This document shows, piece after piece, positions 58,114 through 64,000 of a stretch of DNA of 64,000 nucleotides (position 1 is its first letter; every line of letters starts with the position of its first letter). The notes under the pieces are model-generated. The model saw only the letters and a list, made by a program, of their open reading frames with translations, was not told the origin of the DNA and did no database searches. The translations under genes and the position numbers were made by a program. The stretch is from Escallonia rubra. Its lineage: Eukaryota > Streptophyta > Magnoliopsida > Escalloniales > Escalloniaceae. The stretch is taken from contig JAVXUO010002005.1 in the NCBI GenBank assembly GCA_033065855.1, forward strand, positions 248,001-312,000, read 5' to 3'.

Positions 58114-61100
58114 CTACAAATCTGCGAAAAACCTATTGGAACTACTAAGAGCCCCTTCACCATTTTTCCTCTTTGTGCCTGCAAAGATGGCGTACACAAC
58201 TACAATTAGATGAAAACATAACACTGCAACCAAGAATATCAAACTACAAACAATACTCCACACAATCAGACACCAATAGATGTTTCTTTGACTGAAACTG
58301 CCCATCTTCCTATAAACATTTTATGGAACCAAGATGTGTGGGATCATGAGAACATCCAGGTAGAATCAAGTGTCCCCAAGCACTATCCTGCGACCACTTG
58401 TAAAGCACAATGGAAAGGTTTTGTCTTACTAGAAGCGATAACACCATCAAAGCCGCATCGTAAACCTTAAATACAAATGACGACATTTAGCATAATATGA
58501 TCCAACTAAATAAATGATACCAGCCTAGGGGAGAAAAGAAAAAAAAAATTCACCATCAACCTTATTGTGATGAAAACTCTGTACCTGCTATCTGCTCAAA
58601 CCAGTTAGTACAGGTACAGATTCAGATCAACTAAGCTTCGTGAACACAAAAAACTGAACTTGGTGTGGTTGGAGCCACCCCCATTTTTGAACAAGTGAGC
58701 TTTGAACATCCGATGCAGGGGGCAGCGTTGTTCAAGGAATAAGCAGCACTTTCTCTAAAAGATTTCTTGAGAGATTTTGACAAATTTCAATTCTAGACTT
58801 CTACAAGCTAAACCAACGAAATAAGCTCACTAAAAAACAAAAGATATACATCATGGAAATGAACATATACAATCAGGTAGATTTGGTACGCACATACTTG
58901 ATAAACACTTCATTAAATCAACAGTCCTAGGGGAACATCAAGTATCCATATGCAATGCGCATATTGCAAGTTTGCAATTTGTAGGTTCTACTATCATACG
59001 CGCAATGCCAGCCGGTATATAAAGAAAATGATCACATATACTGAAATATAGGAAAATGTAAAGTTACTAATTCCACCTAAAAGGAGGTAACGCGTGTATC
59101 CAACCTGGATAGGCTCAAGACTTGGTTAAATTATTCCCGAAACGTGTTTGAAAGGTCTTGAAGCTAAGGGCTGAATTCTCAAGAAGAATGACAAAGCTGT
59201 GATATCAACAAGATCATCCAAACAAAATTGGATACAATGTCGCTCCCTCCACTCCACCCCCCTTCCCATCCAACCCTTTTTCCGAAGACCCTTTAGTTTA
59301 AAGAAGTTTTATCTGATTTATTGCTAATTGCTTATGTTGTTTCAGTTCAGTTTCTGTGTTAGATTTGTCAATTGGTGGTTCCTTCCCTTCTTAGTTCTGC
59401 TTTCATATTGTTCGGAGTTTTGACATTCTAAAAGTTTCCAGTCCAGATCATTATACTGAAGATCTCTAAACAGAGACTTCTTATCAAGCTGATTTTAGGT
59501 ATATCAAAAGCAGTTTTCTGCTCTTAAGCACTTAGACCTATGTGCTTGTGACTAAGATGAAAAAGATGGCAATAGTCTTTAATCAGCTTTAGGGGGATGC
59601 ACAGAGCTGCCTCATGTCAGAGGTGAACATGTAGAGAGATTGCAGAGAGTTGATTATGTCTCAGCTGAAACTCTGTGCTGCTTTTGACTCAACAAGTGCA
59701 TCAGGTATGGGATGATATGATGCTGTTTAGAGAGAAGCGTTAATATATACATTGTCTGCTTCAGGCTCTGCTTATAGCATGTTGATATCTAGCAGGTTGT
59801 ATTTTCCCAATGAGGGCCTCTCCACCATATTGGCATTTCTTATCCAAGAATTCTGAAGACACCGCATACCTTTGGAAGGTTTTGGAAGAGTAAGATCCAT
59901 GTCCATCTCGTCACTATCACTGTCTTGCACAGCCGAAGTCTTTGTAGTATTTCCAGAGTCTTCTAGTAAATTATCTAAATCCCATAGCTACACAAAGAAC
60001 AAGTACATAATGAGGCATAACTGGTATAGAAAAGAGCCATATACTCCCTGCATCCCTGAAAATAGTCCCTTTTGTATGTCCAAACAAAATTGTCCACTTC
60101 AGAAAGTTAGGCAAAATTTAACTCCTCGTTAACACCGATTTCCGAAATCCACCCATTTGTTTTAATTATCGCAATTGCAAATAAGAAATTGAGATTTGCA
60201 CTAACTGCAGTCGTAAAGCTCTCTCATGTCAGAAAGGACATTATAAGGCTCCGTTTGATCGGGTAGAAATTAATGGAAAGTGAAGGAAATAAAAAACTTT
60301 GAAACTTCTCAAGCTTTAAGTGATGGAAAAAATAATCTCCCAAAATAACCGATTCATTTTCTTACACAAAAAAAAAAAGGAAATGAGCGGCCCCGTACGT
60401 TTACCATATTCGTTTTCTGTTTTTAGCAATGATGATGAAAAAGATTATTTTTTTGCGTACTTTTACCATTTTCTGTTTTCGTTTTGGATAAAATTACTCA
60501 AATAGTAACAAAAAACTGAAAACACCTAAAAGGTGTTTTCACCTGTTTTTCACTCAAACTTAACCCAATATAAGAAAAAATAGCTAAATTTTTTTTTGTG
60601 AAAATGATAAAAGTACAGGAACATGTTTTCAAACTGAATATGAAAATCGTGAAAATGAAAACAGAAAACAAATATGGTAAGCGTACGGGGCCGAAGCTTC
60701 TCCAGGAAAGTAAGTGCACAAAAATATATTTTTTATAAGTTTCCATCTAAGCAAATGGAAATGAGGAAATTTGTATCCTTTTTCACTCTACTTTCTACTA
60801 ATTTGAGTTTACCATTTTTCCCTTCTATTCAAATCAACCCTAAGGGACTCAGGGAACATTTAGTTTTTGCATAGCACAAGGACGCATGTAGGGAGGGATC
60901 CACGCACCTTCAATGTCCAATCATGCGATATACTGCCAAGAATCTTTCTATCGTGAGAAAAGGCTACAACAACGTATAATACAACAAGTTAGACATGCTT
61001 ACGAAGTAACATATACGTCTATGCATGCCTAAGTATACGCAGGAAAGTACTCAATTTTTATAGGTCCATAAACTATCAGTCTGGTTAAAATTAACCTTGG

Positions 61101-63220
61101 TAGCAACCAGATGAAGGACTTCGCAACGCTCTTTTACAAAATGCAAATAAATTCAAATATGTCTCAAGCTTGACCAATGGAAACAACAAATGTCTAGATT
61201 TTACTCAGTAGAAAAGAGAGATACCAAGACGCTCAACAGGATAGTCTGAGTGCTCGGCAATTGGCTGGATTATCCTGTTGGGTAATATCCCTACGAGACT
61301 AAACATAAAGTAAGAGGTTAGTTAGAAACTGAACAAATTGACTTGGACAATTAAATGGAAGACCCCGCTCAAACCCACCATCAAAAAAAAAAATCACCTG
61401 ATGAGACCATTTTCAGATCCAGTAATAAGCCTTTCTTCATCAAGCTAATTAAAGATAGGAGGACAAATAAGTTGTTTGCAGTAGGAACAAGCTACACCAA
61501 CTTCAAATCTCGTCTAGACAAAATGCACGCACCTTCAATAAGGCATCGACGGAGTTTGGAGAGAGATCAACAAATCGATCACTAAAATCCAAACAGAGAA
61601 ATTCAGCAATATCCACCACAAAGAACACTAACACTCGCCATATTCTCTCCTTTTTATCAAGTTAAGTTAAATGACGAATTGTAAGACGATATTTACAGTA
61701 TCTCCCACCCACTCCCAAATATTTAGAAGCTAGAGCATCGTCTGCATTGAACTATGAGATACCTGCAATCCTTGAAACAGCCCCATGAATACAATAGGAG
61801 AGTCCCAGCTTGTGTCCCACATATAACTTTTCGACCATTCTAATTACAAAAAGATCAACAGTCAGTCGAAAACAATGCAAAGTATATCAACATGTAGAAA
61901 TTATGAAAATACCCCTTCTATGCGTCCTTGATAATCTTAATTAGCCTTTTGAAGAACCAAGGATGATCATGGTATCCTACAAAGACCACAGTTCCAAAAA
62001 CCTAGACAGCACGAAAAGGTAGTTGTGGACATTAATAAGCCCGTTAAAATGAAATGAAGATCCATTCTTGCGTATCCGCAACCTAATGTTTTGCACATTC
62101 ATATTCATGAATGGCCTGTGCATAGCACGGTGTTTATCCTAGTATATCTGTGATGTGATGTCTTGGAGTTGGAAGAGAATGTTAAGAAATTGAAAGATAT
62201 GCGGTTTTCTTTTTTAGGCGTAACCTTGTTCTTAACTCTGAAGATTTTCATCCCACCCTGAATGTAAGATCACGTTCCTAGTACAGAGCCAAACGGATCT
62301 CAATCAATTTGTGTTTTAACCCTGTGAAACGCCCCCACCCAACAAATAAAATATAAGCAACCAAACGCAGCGCAAGGACCGAAGAACATGTTATGTTAAG
62401 CATGATATACATTGTTGCACCTATTCTCTAATAGCCTGGGCTTACACAGCAGATGGTAACTGAATAGAGTATTAGAACTCTGTCTTGGCAAAGTCTCGGG
62501 TTCACGATTTCAAGCTTGCATTTTGTCCCACGTTATTTACTGCAATATGCACTCTATCTAGTTCTGCAGTTAATTGTGGTGCACCTTAATTTATTTCTCC
62601 GAGCGCAATTGCTTGTGTACGACCGAAGCATGATATACATTGTTGAGGAAATGGTAACTTGATGTGTTAAGTAGGACATATAAATGCGTAACCACGCAAA
62701 GTTGCTGGTAGCATACATCGCACACTATAATATCCAATTCCTCCGCCCACTCTACCCCCTCTACCTCCCCCATGCACTACATCTACCTGCCCAAACACCG
62801 AAGAAAAAAAATAAAAAGGAGAAATGAATAAACACCATCCAGATCTCCTCATATTCTTGTAAGATATAAACATCAATTGCTAAACAGCGGGGCACGTAAC
62901 ATGTGCAGCACATTACCCAAAGAGCATGTGGCTTGAATATCCATAGATGCATCGAGGATGAGGGAACAAACAGCACATCGTACTTTAAGATGTAGATTAC
63001 CTTCATTATCACTACAGAGAGCAGCTCATCTTCAGAAAACTCTGACCGCGTTTGAACCTATAAAGAACAGGGGAAAGATGTATTAGTTTGTATCTCAAGT
63101 CAGGAGAGAGGAGGGAAAAAGATACATAGCCGATAAGAGTGATAATCAATTGCAAGCAGCACAGAGAAAGAAGATACCTTGTTACTCCGTAGATTACAAA
63201 CAGAGAGAGTACCATCTCCA
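58114..63220 (-). CDS. WDR55: WDR55 WD40-repeat protein, C-terminal nine exons (5' part outside window)
   Basis: Minus-strand exons in unbroken phase: 63220-63178, 63057-63001, 61839-61763, 61581-61533, 61444-61398, 61298-61225, 60963-60908, 59987-59870, 58178-58114 (stop TAG). They give about 194 residues, just over half of a protein of about 350. Readable text includes GDGTLSVCNLRSNK, SEFSEDELLSVVIMKNGRKV, ICGTQAGTLLLYSWGCFKDC, DRFVDLSPNSVDALLKLDEE, RLITGSENGLISLVGILPNR, AFSHDRKILGSISHDWTLKL, an acidic DSDSDEMDMDL stretch and the end SSSNRFFADL. These are C-terminal WD40 blades and the tail typical of plant WDR55, a predicted DDB1-binding protein needed for gametophyte and embryo development. 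No defect is seen. Confidence 0.92.
60389..60692. repeat. MITE-like inverted-repeat element in a WDR55 intron
   Basis: GGCCCCGTACGTTTACCATA (60389-60408) and its reverse complement (60673-60692, one mismatch) bound a 304-bp AT-rich unit. The inverted similarity runs on through TTCGTTTTCTGTTTT. The size and ends suit a miniature DNA transposon. I could not find a clear target duplication (AAATGAGC left, GAAGCTTC right). Confidence 0.7.
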
Positions 63221-64000
63221 CTGAACAAAACAAACAAAAATTATCAGTACGAAAGAATTTCAAACACCTATACTTTTTCTTTTCTACTTTAATTTTATTT
63301 GTTTTTGGGAATAAAAGTCACTTAGCCTTCCCCCCTCCAACCTCCCCTCTCGCTCCCGAAAAAAAATTCAGCGAAACATTTCTAAACCAATCTCAATAAG
63401 AAAGAAAGCAATAACATAGTAAACTGTAATAGTGAAACCTAGAAGAAACTATGGCATGTCAGACTCTCATTACAGTATCATAATCATGCAATTTTCATTC
63501 AAAAGTAAGTTCCTTTGCGATGTCACATTCTGAATATATAGTGTTATGATCCCTCAATTTTCATTCCAAAAGTAAGTTGCATTGTAAGTTTGACTAAAAA
63601 TCAGTGAAATTTCTTGAATTACTAACAGGCAACTGTTCCTGAGATCTGTATGTTGATTTAAGAACACGGAACTACTAAGAAAACTTTCAATTACAAGCAG
63701 AGCAGTTATCTTTTATGCAGTAAACTCACAACAACAGACAGCAACTGATATTCTAATACTCTAGAAGAGCCAAAATAAGTATTCAAAACGATCCCTTTAC
63801 ACTATTATCTTGACCATCAAATCCGACTATATGAGGAGGAAACATCCAACTGACCTGACTGCATGAAGCTACCCCAACTAATTTGCTAATTGATTTAATT
63901 GGGAGTAATGTAAAACATCTTTTGAACGATATCTTCGTTGTAATCTACAACAGCATTTTTTAAGTTTGTAAATATACACAATGCGGGCATAAAAGGAGGT
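63221..64000. other. WDR55 intron, no further exon found
   Basis: The exon at 63220 needs an upstream exon ending one base short of a Gly or similar codon. I found no candidate before 64000, so this stretch reads as intron. It is AT-rich and without repeats of note, apart from a duplicated phrase TTTTCATTC(A/C)AAAGTAAGTT (63491 and 63558). Confidence 0.5.

Noticed and set aside
1-64000. tRNA, rRNA or microRNA genes
   Set aside because: No cloverleaf with A/B boxes and no rRNA segment was recognised. The MULE palindromes fold, but their arms are too short for a microRNA precursor.
63221-64000. A further upstream exon of WDR55
   Set aside because: No minus-strand stretch with WD40 text, proper acceptor and donor, and the needed phase was found.

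Overview
This is nuclear DNA from a flowering plant, most likely a eudicot. It shows spliced genes with GT-AG introns, long AT-rich spacers, plant-type Mutator-like (MULE), hAT, LINE and Ty1/copia elements, and plant-type host proteins. One undetermined base (N, 53939) marks it as assembly sequence. Exon boundaries were worked out by hand from splice signals, reading phase and recalled family conservation. No search was run.

Layout. (1) 1-1838: last exons (+) of an RRM RNA-binding protein related to plant RBM24/RBM38-like proteins, then about 4 kb without a recognisable gene. (2) 6340-27016: two large related MULEs in opposite orientation, E1 (6340-15848) and E2 (17669-27016), with a small non-autonomous relative, E3 (25190-26329), nested in E2. 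E1 and E2 each carry convergent genes: a plant-mobile-domain (PMD) plus Ulp1-like C48 protease gene, and a FAR1-like transposase gene. All four are broken. (3) 28283-40079: a complete nine-exon TRAPPC11 gene (+, 1183 codons before the stop) with one probable GC-AG intron, an antisense LINE fragment in intron 4 and diverged direct repeats in intron 8. (4) 41023-42129: a 5'-truncated LINE with a 17-bp target duplication. (5) 42964-46335: a decayed hAT transposase gene, then a SIN3-derived pseudogene. (6) 47885-54314: a Ty1/copia element (-) with two LTRs and target duplication TGGTT. (7) 56813-57732: a second SIN3-derived copy, readable except for one in-frame TGA. (8) 58114-63220: nine C-terminal exons (-) of WDR55; its 5' part lies beyond the window.

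The most unusual material is in the MULEs. About forty copies of a 23-bp near-palindrome (arms like GTCCGCTACAC, one central base) occur in the subterminal regions and in internal arrays with 54-62 or about 77 bp periods. Its inner bases differ between elements, often with the matching change in the other arm. Each terminal inverted repeat also holds a hairpin whose stem sequence differs between elements while pairing is mostly kept; the right end of E3 is a mosaic of two stem types. This looks like a palindrome-based recognition system, perhaps for the FAR1-like transposase, diversifying among sister elements. The host genes (RRM protein, TRAPPC11, WDR55) have no evident functional link to one another.
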